Shown: positions 10,999-20,958 of the stretch, in pieces
Layout of the letters: each line of letters opens with the position of its first letter
How positions within the stretch are numbered: the first letter of the stretch is position 1
NCBI GenBank assembly: GCA_963814985.1
Contig: CAWFFV010000059.1
Location: 1-39,284, forward strand
Direction: 5' to 3'
Length of the DNA: 39,284 bases
From: CAWFFV01 sp963814985
GTDB taxonomy: Bacteria > Chloroflexota > Ktedonobacteria > Ktedonobacterales > Ktedonobacteraceae
Notes under the pieces: generated by a model
Databases searched by the model: none
What the model was told of the DNA's origin: nothing
Seen by the model: the letters and a program-made list of their open reading frames with translations, nothing else
Translations under genes and position numbers: made by a program

Positions 10999-12066
10999 CA
11001 GATCCGACTGGGCAGCGGTTTGTTGCCTGTGTAGGGCAGCTCGAATGTGACTTTGGAGGGAAACAATCTGGTCTACAACAGGGTTCTAACGGGATGAACT
11101 GTGACTCAGCGTTAGATATTTGTGTTGCTGCAACCACTCAAACGAATTCCTCCTTCAGCGGGAAGCGATAATGGATCGAATTCGCATGGGCAGACTAGTG
11201 CGAAATCTCCTCTAACTCAAACCCACAAGGGGAATGTAAAAGATTGGGGACTCCTAGGTACTGGCGCTGCTAAAGTACTCGGAGGTATGGGAATTCTACT
11301 GATTGCTTCTCTGAATTTTACGAATCCTGCCATGGCATTGCTCGAAGCCTTAGCGAGGTTCATGCTCAAAAATGCACTGGCTGGAGTCGTATCGATGGTC
11401 ACGGATGGCATAAGGGACATTATGAACTCTTTTAAGCAAGTCGATCCAGTGGCCAAAGTGTTCTTAGACCTCGCTCTGGTCGTTATGGACGTGGTTGGAC
11501 TAGTTGGTAATATCATTGCTACCGTGAACTTTGTGAAGGAAATCAGCATGTTAGGTACAGTCGCTAAAGGTCTACGTAGCTTGAGTACAAGTGCAGTCGA
11601 AATGATAAAAAATGGCACAAAAGCTGCTGGCCCTCTAGCAACAAGAAACTTCGGTCAACTGGCATCCCTCGGGTTTACAGATATTACAGGTGTTCACCAA
11701 CTCCTATCGGATGGGACTACCTTAGCTACTGACTGGGCAAAATCCTTAGGAACCAACAAGCTCGGGGATGTGGTATCGCAAAGTATCACATCCCCTGGGT
11801 GCTCAGTAGGGTTCCCGATGGTTTTCATACAACAAGGTATCTCCCAAATTGAACAGGGCATCGGCCCATCGTTCAAAACTTGCGGAGAGTGGCTGACGAA
11901 TTTGCTTCAATATGGTAAAGTCCACAACGTTAAGAGTTCTTTGTTTAGTTTTTGTTGCAAAGAACTTTCACGTTTTCTGGCAGCTTTTGGCAGGCCAAGA
12001 CGGCTTTTTGTTTCCCTGAGCCTAAACTTCAATACAGATCTAGAAAGTGAGAAAACCTCCAGATGA
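10999..12066 (+). other. Variable tip 2 (hydrophobic helical effector-like domain)
   Basis: About 355 residues after the DPTG junction. A Ser/Gly/Asn-rich linker leads to hydrophobic helices (AAKVLGGMGILLIASLNF, LARFMLKNALAGVVSMVTDG, VFLDLALVVMDVVGLVGNI) and a final Cys-containing part (CCKELSRFLAAFGRP). The order of polar segment, Pro and paired hydrophobic helices resembles tip 1, although the primary sequences differ. No catalytic motif is visible. The last codons overlap the start of the next gene, so tip and partner would be translationally coupled. Confidence 0.5.
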
Positions 12067-12419
12067 AAAAAAGGAAGGTGTGGTTCACCCCTCTGATGAA
12101 ATGGTTGCTTCGCCCTGTCGGTCCTATCTCGGAAGAATTTACTGCCTATGAGCCAAAAGATAAGCCTGTGCTATGGTTCGAGTATTTCTTATTTCTGTGT
12201 GCTCTTGGCGTTGCTGCTTTGGCAATGGTTACTTCTTGGATGGTGAGTTGCTGGTCACCCTTACGGCAAGCCGGATTAATTCTCATGGGTCTTGTGATTC
12301 TTGTCTCATGTTTTCATTTGTTAGTTCCTCCACGTCTTTCTGCTACACGTTTGTTCTTCATCATACTCAACCTGATAGGTTGTTCATTGTTGCTAAGTTC
12401 ACAATATTGTGGACGGTGA
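12063..12419 (+). CDS. Small membrane protein, candidate immunity protein for Rhs tip 2
   Basis: 118 residues beginning with MKKRKVWFTP. The ATG overlaps the stop of the upstream Rhs tip (ATGA at 12063-12066), typical of translational coupling. Three hydrophobic segments are visible: about residues 37-58 (WFEYFLFLCALGVAALAMV), 65-85 (QAGLILMGLVILVSCFHLL) and 95-113 (LFFIILNLIGCSLLLS). Small polytopic immunity proteins partner membrane-targeting toxins in other systems. That role is inferred from position, overlap and topology; no family is recognised. Confidence 0.6.
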   Translation: MKKRKVWFTPLMKWLLRPVGPISEEFTAYEPKDKPVLWFEYFLFLCALGVAALAMVTSWMVSCWSPLRQAGLILMGLVILVSCFHLLVPPRLSATRLFFIILNLIGCSLLLSSQYCGR

Positions 12420-12635
12420 GTAGTGTCCAGAACACAAAAACAGGAAACAGGGAGAAATTTTAAGAAGGAAGAATGAATATCATAGATCTCACGAATGCCC
12501 ACATTGACCAAATTGGTGCATTGTCAGCGCTCTCTGGTGAGTCATGCGGACTGTATTAAATATGACGAAGATAAGAGGAGGATCAGACGCAAAGTTGATG
12601 ACCTTCGTCAGAACTAGAGCGAAGAGGAGGAAAAG
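12420..12635. other. Spacer with a possible 28-codon remnant
   Basis: An ATG at 12473 preceded by GAAGGAAGA opens a 28-codon frame whose start (MNIIDLTNAHIDQ) is weakly like a pentapeptide repeat. It may be a broken leader of the pentapeptide gene downstream or mean nothing. Confidence 0.25.
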
Positions 12636-13402
12636 ATGGCATATCTACATCATCTCAATGATATCGAGCAAGGAAAAGAAGCCTGGAAACAGTGGAGACA
12701 ACAACATCCTGGCGTAGAACCGAATCTGCAAGATGCAGACCTCAAAGGGGCATTTCTTAGTGAGGTAGATCTGATAGGAGCGGATCTCTACTTCGCGGAT
12801 CTGAGTGAGACAGATCTGAGCAATGCCAATCTAAACGGAGCGAATCTCATCGGGGAAACTCACAAGGGCAAAGCTGGTAAAATCAGATCTGAGCGAGGCG
12901 GATCTTGGGGATGCAGATCTCAGTGATGCGGATCTCAGTCAGGCCTCTGAGAGGGACTGATCTCTATCATGTGACTCTCAGCAACGCCGATCTCAGCGGG
13001 GCTGATCTCAGCGATGCAAAACTCATCGTCGTAGTCTTCAGCATGCGAATTTGAAAGATTCTAACTTCAAAGGCGCAGACCTCAGTGGGGCAATCCTGAA
13101 GATGCCAACCTGAGTGGAGCTAACTTTTTGAGGCTAACCTGAGTATGGCCTATCTTGTCAAAGCCGATCTCAGCGGGTAAATCTGAGTAAGACAAAACTG
13201 GTTGGGGCTGACCTCAAGGGTCGCAAACCTCAGAGGAGCCAATTTCAATAAATATAACCCTGGCCTGACCATCGGAAGCGGAGGGGAACCGGAGATCACA
13301 GAACTCACTGGGGCCGATCTCAGTGGGGCCGACCTCAGAGATGCAGACCTGGGTGAGATAGACCTGAGCGAGGCCATTCTTGAGGCAACCATCTTTGAGT
13401 AG
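12636..13402 (+). pseudogene. Pentapeptide-repeat protein, multiply frameshifted
   Basis: A good ribosome site (GAGGAGG) precedes ATG 12636. The N-terminal 30 residues (MAYLHHLNDIEQGKEAWKQ) are followed by A(D/N)LxG/S pentapeptide repeats (LQDADLKGAFLSEVDLIGAD and on), which would fold as a right-handed quadrilateral beta-helix. The first frame stops at 12926, but repeats continue in the other frames (DLSEADLGDADLSDADLS near 12890-12945, later GADLSGADLRDADLGEIDLS to 13402). At least three shifts are needed, so as written the gene is dead. Some pentapeptide proteins protect topoisomerases, but nothing here points to that role specifically. Confidence 0.7.
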
Positions 13403-13769
13403 AGGACATCTTTCTGATTCAAGGCATGGAACGGGAGGAGAAGATTTCTCCTCTCTTTCTTGTTCTGGAGAAATTTCTCAAAGGCGAGGAGTATGGCCCC
13501 AGTTTCGTAGAGTCGGAAGAGGAGAATAGTTTGGATATGAAGAGTATTGTGTGTTGATTTCTCTTTATATTCATACTTCCGAAGCGCTTCAGTTCTGGTT
13601 TCTGACAAGATACGAGTCTCATGGGCATATTGGCTCATTGACCCGCTCACACATTGACACCCCAACAATCCGTTCTCATCTTGCTCTCTGGCTCCCGATA
13701 AGCTACACTACTCAACCAGAAGCAATCCCTACCTCACCAGTAAACTCCATAGGTGGCAGAGAGGAATTT
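13403..13769. other. Spacer with a possible small ORF
   Basis: A frame from ATG 13426 encodes about 43 charged residues (MEREEKISPLFLVLEKFLKG and on) to a TGA near 13556. It has the composition of a real protein and could be a further broken piece of the pentapeptide gene or a small independent gene. No ribosome site is obvious. The rest holds nothing I recognise. Confidence 0.3.
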
Positions 13770-16700
13770 ATGAGTAAAACACCATTGAGCAATTATTTTG
13801 GCAAGATCGAACAGGACTATAAAAGGGGTATAGCAACTGAACATACCTATCGAGGAACATTGAAAGAACTTCTTGAGGCACTTGACAACAATATTTCTGC
13901 AACCAATGAACCAAAGCGCGTGAAATGCGGTGCACCCGATTATGTTGTGGAGCGCAATAATCTGACGATTGGTTATGTTGAAGCAAAAGATATTGGGGTC
14001 TCTCTCGATAAGGTTGAGAAAGATGAGCAGTTAGGCCGTTATCGCCGCGCCCTTGAAAATCTCATCCTTACTGACTATCTGGAATTCCGCTGGTATGTGG
14101 GAGGGGAAAAACACCTGTCAGCCAGTCTGGCCTCACGTAAGGAGAGAAGCCTGTCGCTCAATAAAAGAGGGGGTCAGACAGGTAGAAGAATTATTACTCT
14201 CCTTCCTTGACCATAGCGCTGAGGCTATCTGTAAACCGCAGGACCTGGCAAAGCGTATGGCCCGCCTTGCTCACCTGATTCGTGATGTCATCATCGAAGC
14301 CTTTGAGAAGAAAGAGGCATCTGATAACCTCCGAGACCTCTATGCTGCGTTCCAGGAAGTGCTCCTTCCAGATCTTACCGCAGCAGAATTTGCCGATATG
14401 TTTGCTCAAACGATGGCTTACGGTCTATTCGCAGCCCGCTATAACCACACCAGTAGCAAACCCTTCAGCCGCAATGATGCCACAAAAGATATTCCGCGAA
14501 CAAATCCCTTTCTGCGTAAGCTCTTTGGCACTATTGCAGGACCAGACCTCGATGATGAGCCATTTGTGGGGTTTGTAGATGAGCTGGCACAGATTCTTGC
14601 CTTTACGGATATGAATGCGGTTCTGGCTGACTTTGGGAAGAAGACGAGACAGGAAGATCCCATTGTCCACTTCTACGAGACATTTCTCGTTCAGTATGAT
14701 TCGAAGCTCCGCGAGTTGCGGGGTGTGTACTATACTCCTGAGCCAGTTGTTTCCTATATTGTACGCTCAGTCGATCACCTGCTACGTACCCATTTTGATT
14801 GTCCTGATGGATTAGCCGACACCTCTCTTGTCAAATACTCACATAAAAATGAGGATGGCTCCGTTGTGACGGAACAGGCTCCCCGTGTGCTCATACTCGA
14901 TCCTGCAACCGGTACTGCGGCGTTCCTTTACCATGTTATCGCCCATATTCGTGAGAGCTATCGACAAATGGGCAATGCTGGAATGTGGTCAAGCTATGTG
15001 CGAGATCATTTACTCCCGCGCCTGTTTGGTTTTGAACTGCTGGTCGCTCCCTATGCGATGGCTCATTTAAAGCTCGGCATGCAACTGGCGGCGATCGATC
15101 TGCCAGAAGAAGAGCGCAAGACCTGGGCCTATGATTTTAGTACGGGTGAACGCCTGGGAGTCTATCTGACCAACACACTGGACGAAGCTCTTAAACGTTC
15201 GGAGATGATGTTTGGGCGCTATATTTCTGACGAGGCTAACGAGGCAGCGAAGGTCAAGAAGGACTACCCGGTGATGGTGGTGCTGGGCAATCCTCCCTAT
15301 TCTGGAAACTCTGCGAACAAGGGGCAATGGATTATCGATCTGTTACACGGCAAAGACTCACGAACGGGCAAAAGTACAGGGAATTATTTTGCAGTTGATG
15401 GGCAACCTCTGGGAGAACGCAATCCGAAATGGCTCAACGATGACTATGTCAAATTTATCCGTTTTGCCCAATGGCGTATAGAGCAGACTGGCGATGGTAT
15501 CCTGGCCTTCATCACCAATCATGGGTACCTGGATAATCCAACCTTTAGAGGGATGCGTCAGAGTCTTATGCAGAGCTTTGATGAGATTTATATCCTTGAC
15601 CTGCATGGCAATAGCAAGAAGAAGGAACAGTCCCCTGATGGGTCAAAGGATGAGAATGTCTTTGATATTCAACAAGGTGTGGCTATTGGCATTTTTGTCA
15701 AACGCAAAGAGCATAGTGGCTCATCCTCTCTGGCAACAGTCCACCATGCACATCTTTGGGGGCCACGTGAGGTATACGAGAAGGTTGGACAAGAGCAGAT
15801 GCTTGTTGGCGGGAAATACCATTGGCTTGCGGAACATGATATTACATCGACTCAAGTGGACACAGATCGCTCCCACAACTACCATTCTATTTATTTAAAT
15901 CCATATGATGGGAACTTACTCACGGAGTATGAGCAAGGATGGGCAGTTACGAAATTATGCCCATAAATGGACTGGGGTGTTGCAACAAGAAGAGATTATT
16001 TGCTCGTTGATTTTCACGAGGGTATCTAACCAACCGCTTTAGGGATATTCGTTCGTTAACTCCTACTGAAGCAGTATGAAGAAAAGTATAACTACAAGAA
16101 TCGCCATTGGGATTTTAGTGAAGCAAGGAAGGCACTTTCACCGATATAGAAAACCATATAGCCAATTTTATTCGGCCATTTGACATACGCTTTGTCTACT
16201 ATAAAAATGTATGATTGGCGTGTGATCACCGCTTTGAACTGATGTCTCATATGTTTCAACAAAATCTATCTTTGATAACAGTGACGCGTCAGAGAATTGG
16301 GAACTTCCGATCACTTCTACTGTAGTAATCAGATTCAGTACTTCACGTCTACTTCAGCAAAGGAGGCAATTTTACTTTTCCCCTCTACCTCTACCCTGAT
16401 CCAAATAAAAACGCTCTCTTCGACACCAACGAACCCTCCAATGCTCCTGGTGGCCGTCGTCCTAATCTCGCCCCAACGTTCATCACAGACATCACAAACA
16501 AACTCAAGATGCAATTCATTCCAGATGGCAAAGGTGACCTGCAAAGCACTTTCGGTCCCGAAGACATCTTCAACTACATGTACGCTGTTTTCCACTCCCC
16601 AACTTACCGTACACGCTATGCAGAATTCCTCAAGATCGACTTCCCACGCTTACCGCTTACGACGAATACAGACCTGTTCCGTGAATTATGCGGATTGGGT

Positions 16701-17063
16701 GAGAGATTGGTGAAACTGCATTTGATGGAGCAATCTGGACAGGCCATGCCAAAATATCCTGAGTCAGGGAACAATATTGTGGAGAAGATCGACTATACGC
16801 AACCTGCCGACAATCCGCAAAAGAGCAGAGTCTGGATAAACAAAACGCAATACTTTGAGGGTGTACCATCGGAAGTCTGGAATTTCTATGTTGGTGGCTA
16901 TCAGGTGTGCCAGAAATGGCTGAAAGATCGCAAAGGACGTACTCTGTCGTTTGACGATATCAGGCACTATCAACAAATCATAGCAGCCCTGGCAGAGACT
17001 ATTACTTTGATGGAGCAGATTGACGAGGTGATTGAGGAGCATGGAGGGTGGCCTATCCAGTAA
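13770..17063 (+). pseudogene. Type ISP/IIG-like restriction-methylation enzyme without helicase, several frameshifts
   Basis: A single-chain R-M enzyme, about 1,098 residues when joined. ATG 13770 follows GAGGAA. Residues 54-73 carry a PD-(D/E)xK nuclease signature (GAPD with D57, then E71-A-K73). A helical linker leads to an N6-adenine methyltransferase: motif I ILDPATGTAAFLY near 14,900 and motif IV NPPY near 15,290. The C-terminal part (RPFDIRFVYYKN, GGRRPNLAPTF, YAVFHSPTYRTRYAEFLKID) matches the specificity region of type ISP enzymes. The classical ISP family (LlaGI type) carries a helicase between nuclease and methylase; none is present here. The first break is one extra A in AAAA near 14163; at least four further breaks lie between 15,950 and 16,430. 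The methylase block (14053-15966) and the last 184 residues (16509-17063) are open. As written the gene cannot make the full protein. Confidence 0.75.
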
Positions 17064-17462
17064 ACCCTCCTCATCTCAAACACTCTCTCATATGTCAAAA
17101 TGGATGTCACATCACAGGCAATCTTACTACTTCACACCCACAGCCAGGAGCCACAACCTAACAATTTCTATATAAAGTACTCACAATTTCTAGCATCGCG
17201 CCCGTTAGAAAGGGATTTACGCTCAGAGGGGAAAAATTGCCGCAGTGTTTAAAGAAAAATATAAGGAGAGTATAAGGGAGATATATACCCTGGATATTGT
17301 GTCAAATACTGAATGCCACCATAATTCGCTTAGTACCAGAAGCGTGTATCCAACCCGTAATTCACGCATCTGGATCTTGCGCAGAAGGCCACGTTACTCC
17401 AGAACAAAACCTCTACATCTCTACACATCTATCCAGGAACATCTATAAGGAGAAATGTTCGT
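17064..17462. other. Intergenic region with a 22-nt-spaced direct repeat
   Basis: About 400 bases without a gene. ACAATTTCTA occurs at 17161-17170 and again at 17183-17192, exactly 22 bases apart, about 270 bases before the next start codon. The open frames in this region have no protein-like character. A ribosome site (AAGGAG) lies just before ATG 17463. Confidence 0.45.
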
Positions 17463-18650
17463 ATGTTCAACAAATGGAAAAAACTCTTCTTTGCAATTGG
17501 AGTGCTTATGATAGTAGCCTCTACAATCGCTTTTCTGGGCCTCAGAGGAAATCCGGCTCATGCACAGCAGGCTTCTATAGGCGATCTTCCACCACTCAGG
17601 TATATGGCTCTTCCTCCCACTCATCCACTTAATTCGCATGTTTTCTTCTGCCAATTTCAACCCCAGGATACCGGGACAGTGAACACTATTCCATTCTGGA
17701 GTTCATCCTTTAGCGTTGATGGCAAGAACTACGACTATGAGATGGTCGGAACGGACCCTCACAACACCTCGGTAACCACGACGATTCCCATCGATCTTAT
17801 ACCATTAAACGTCGTCTTCCCGGATGGGAAGTAGCCTTAATGGTGCGCGTATTGCCCGCAAGATTGTGGATTTCCCCTATCTTCCGCAGATCCCAGTATG
17901 CCACAGGCGACTTCACGCAATACCTTGATGCCATACAGCGTGCCGAATTCTGGAAAAGCATCTCCACCACCAGCCCCAACAATCATCAATTGCTAGGTCG
18001 GCCAAAAATGAAGCCAACCGCCACGCTGACTGTTCCGTTGGCAGTGGCACATTTCCAGCGGCAGTGGGCACCAAGACCACAGCAGGATATGGCCTGGTTG
18101 ACAATGGGTGGTTGCAACCTCAGCTTGAGAAACTGGTAACCACGGATAGCTCACCAACCCATCTGACGATTTTTGCCGCCCTAAACATCATCCCTACCGC
18201 CCAGTTTAATGGCCAACTCTGCGACTCTTGGTGGCTATCACAGTCTGGTGGTCAACAGCAACAATAACGCTACTAATGTCTATACCTATGCCTTTGCTGA
18301 CTATAATCAAGGGGGAAAGCCTGCAACTGTGGACCCGGATGTTATCTCGCTGAGCCATGAGTATGGCAGAATGGGCAAATGATCCATTTCTCAACAATGC
18401 GGTACCAGTCTGGTCGGTTCCCGATCAACCAGCGTATGGATGCCAGACTATCCTGGAGGTTGGTGATCCTCGAAGCAAACCAGCCCTTCACGGTCCACAA
18501 TATTACCACGTGCAGAATGAAGCCTTCTTCTCCTGGTTTGCCCGTGAGACCTCCTCGCAAGGTTTTAAGGGACAGTACGACTTTCTGGGTAAATTCAGTG
18601 CCTTTTCGAGTTCTGCCAGTTGTACGGGTACGCCAACACCGGCCTCGTAG
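17463..18650 (+). pseudogene. Secreted HEVAEW-type protein, broken paralogue of the gene at 36365
   Basis: ATG 17463 follows AAGGAG. The N-terminus is a signal peptide (KKLFFAIGVLMIVASTIAFL ... PAHA). The protein parallels the intact gene at 36365-37492: IPFWSSSFSVDGKNYDYEMV, then QRAEFWKSISTTSPNNHQLLG, then the LSHEYAEW-like motif near 18350, followed by NDPFLNNAVPVWSVP and FFSWFARE. The first frame stops at 17834, and the later parts lie in at least three different frames (shifts near 17833, 17870, 18050, 18200-18250 and 18360). The active-site-like motif itself is split by a shift. Either a decayed paralogue or a poorly read region. Confidence 0.7.
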
Positions 18651-18678
18651 TACAGTATCAGGGATTAGCACTGTACGT

Positions 18679-18714
18679 AGTGTGTGATTGGCTGCCAGCG
18701 GCCAATCACACACT
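18679..18714. terminator. Bidirectional hairpin between convergent genes
   Basis: Perfect 14-bp inverted repeat (18679-18692 with 18701-18714, 8-base loop) lying between the plus-strand gene ending at 18650 and the minus-strand exporter ending at 18725. No strong T run follows on either side, so a terminator role is likely from position rather than proven. Confidence 0.55.
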
Positions 18715-18724
18715 ACCGTTCATG

Positions 18725-20691
18725 CTAAACACTCATTTCTTCTTGCACCAGTTGCGAGAACTGCTCATTGTACAATTGTGCATACAAGCCTGCGCGCTCC
18801 AATAATTCCTGATGCGTCCCACTCTCCACAATCTCACCTTTGTCTACTACCAGAATCACATCTGCTGCCAGGATGGTGGAGAGGCGGTGAGCAATGGCCA
18901 GTGTTGTACGACCCTTCATAAGAGGCTCCAAAGCTGCTTGAATAAGGCGCTCAGAATGCGTATCCAGTGCGCTCGTGGCCTCGTCCAGGATCAGGACGCG
19001 GGGATTCTTGAGGATGACGCGTGCAATAGCAATACGCTGCTTTTCACCGCCAGAGAGCTTATAGCCTCGCTCACCAACCATGGTATCATAGCCTTTGTCC
19101 AGCTCCATAATGCGGTCATGGATGGCTGCGGCTTTTGCGGCTGCAATCATCTCTTCCTCGCTCGCATCGATCCGTGCATGGAGCAGATTCTCTCTGACTG
19201 ACGCATGGAACAGGTATGTTTCCTGTGTCACCACGCCTATCAATTCGCCGAGGAGAGAAGAGCAATATCTTTTACATTGTATCCATCAATCTCGATCGCA
19301 CCACTATCGACATCGTAAAGTCGTGGCACAAGGTACGTAATCGTTGTTTTACCTGCACCACTTGGTCCGACAAGTGCCGCTAATTGTCCAGGATAAATCG
19401 CAAAAGAGATCTATTGAGCGTAGTGCGAGGCACTATTCCCTCTGAGAGAGCAACAGGTTCGCGGGGGGTGAGATAGGACGCTTTTTTTTCCTGACCATCA
19501 GTGTTCTCACTCTCAGACAATCCACTCAGGACAGGAATGTCATCACGTTTGTAGGTAAATGAGACGTTCTCGAAGGTAACCTCGCCACGTATCTCGTCAG
19601 GCTTGAGATGAGAGGGATTGGGTGCATCTTTGATATCAATCGGCATGTCCAGGTACTCAAAAATGCGATCAAAGAGTGTCAGAGCACCCTGCACTTCTAC
19701 CTAGATCGTGAGCAACTGCCCAATGGGAAAGAAGAGTCTACTCTGAAGCGTCGTAAAAGCCACAATGCCACCAAGCGTAATCACAGATCCATGCAGACCT
19801 GTGACCGGGCTATTGATAATCTGTAACCCCGCAATTAAGTAGACGATAGCAGGTGTGATTGAGAAAAAGGCACCGATAAACATGAAAAACCAGCGTCCAA
19901 TCATCTGCTGGCGTATCTGTAGATCGGTTAGCTTCTGACTCTCTTTCTCAAAGCGATCCTGGGCATACTTCTGACGCCCAAAGGTTTTCATTAAGAGAAT
20001 GCCGCTGACTGAGAGCGTCTCTTGCATCATCGCCGTGAGGGCCGCCAGGCTCATCTGTGTCTCTTTACTGGTAGCCCGGCGCACATTGCCTACTTTATAA
20101 GTGATCCACAGAAAGAGGGGTAGCAAGCCCAGTGAGACCAGCGTGAGATAGGGCTAATGATTGCCATAGCAATGATGGTACTTATTGCCGTTGAAACATT
20201 GGCGACGAAACTCGTAGCGGTATCCGTCACAACGCCTTGTACACCACCGACATCATTAGAGAGTCGTGACTGAATCTCACCTGTACGTGTTCCTGTAAAG
20301 AAGCGGAGCGACATGCTTTGCAGATGGTAGTACAGCTTATTACGGAAGTCACGCATGACGTGTTGTCCGATTTGATTATTGAGATAGGATTGTCCAACGC
20401 CGATTATACCTGTGACAACAGGCGTTACGATCATAATAATGACATAAATGATCAAAAGGTTGGTATTGCGTTTTCCAATGGCGTCATCGAAGACACGTTG
20501 GATTAAAAGAGGATTGACCAGACCCAGCACAGTGGTCAGATAATGGCAATCAAGACTAATACAACTTGAAATTTGTATGGCTTGAAGGCCTCTACAACCC
20601 GTCCGAGAGTGCGGGCATCTGTCTTTCGCCCACGTTTTTTTTGTTCTTCTGCATAAGCGGCCATCCCACCGCCCATTCCATGAAATCCCAT
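18725..20691 (-). pseudogene. MsbA-like multidrug ABC exporter (membrane domain plus ATPase), broken
   Basis: A half-transporter of the ABCB exporter type, about 655 residues if joined. ATG 20691 (MGFHGMGGGMAAYAEEQKKR) follows a GGAG. Transmembrane segments follow (VVLVLIAII ... LGLVNPLLIQRVFDDAIG; RFFTGTRTGEIQSRLSNDVG; FFMFIGAFFSITPAIVYLIA). The ATPase has Walker A GPSGAGKTT, the signature LSGGEKQRIAIAR, Walker B ILILDEATSALD-like (VLILDEATSALD) and the H-loop IAHRLST. Breaks: a lost base near 20540, one C lost near 20150, an in-frame TAG at 19701-19703 (where VQ-like residues are expected before VEVQGALTLFDRIF), one T lost at 19402-19405, and one C lost near 19250. Four breaks look like homopolymer losses, but the nonsense codon is a substitution and argues for real inactivation. 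Confidence 0.8.
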
Positions 20692-20713
20692 ATGTAGTAG
20701 CTCCGAATTTCTC

Positions 20714-20730
20714 TGCCGCCTGCGGCGGCA
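20714..20730. repeat. REP-like GC hairpin upstream of the exporter
   Basis: TGCCGCC-TGC-GGCGGCA, a perfect 7-bp stem with a 3-base loop, 23 bases before the exporter ATG. The same TGC-centred GC hairpin style recurs at 30289-30303, 30441-30460, 30585-30599 and 39153-39167. The flanking 20745-20880 also holds GGGGACACCCC, shared with the element in front of valS. It probably belongs to a dispersed intergenic repeat family. Confidence 0.5.
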
Positions 20731-20958
20731 AGAAGAGAAAAACAGATTCAAGTATCTCGGGCGACCTAACGGGGACACCCCGAAGCAGAGGGCCGTTCCC
20801 CTCGGCAGAGGAGTGAGGCTAGAGCACAAACTCTGCACTAACCCGCTTGCGAAGCGACAATAGGAGAAATAGGAAAAACCCACCAGACAACATGGATAAG
20901 ACACAATATCAAGTATAGTCAATATCTCTGACAAGAGCACTGACCAGGAGGACGGTTC

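Larger units (their letters stand above)
8997..12066 (+). pseudogene. Orphan 5'-truncated Rhs core with alternative tip
   Basis: A second Rhs reading frame with no N-terminal SpvB region. In-frame homology starts at about 9000, right after a TAA at 8994-8996, and there is no ATG or ribosome site; TTG 9057 is only the first possible start codon. The core continues to RTDPTGQRF, then a new tip. The frame ends at 11171, but the tip continues in another frame after one extra G in the GGG near 11160. The joined tip runs to the TGA at 12064-12066. Orphan cores with a different tip downstream of a full-length rhs gene are a known arrangement in Rhs, CdiA and WapA systems, where they act as silent donors of tips. 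It is probably not translated by itself. Confidence 0.8.

Noticed and set aside
9057..11171. Second Rhs as an independent complete gene starting at TTG 9057
   Set aside because: Homology with the first copy starts about 45 bases earlier, directly after a stop codon; no ribosome site or N-terminal domain. It is a truncated cassette.
12636..13402. Tandem-repeat-like GATCTCAG units suggesting a CRISPR or DNA repeat array
   Set aside because: The periodicity is 15 bases and encodes pentapeptide repeats; there are no spacers of constant length and no cas genes.
17297..17632. 111-codon frame upstream of and overlapping the secreted pseudogene
   Set aside because: Overlaps a well-supported start with signal peptide in another frame and has no protein-like features.
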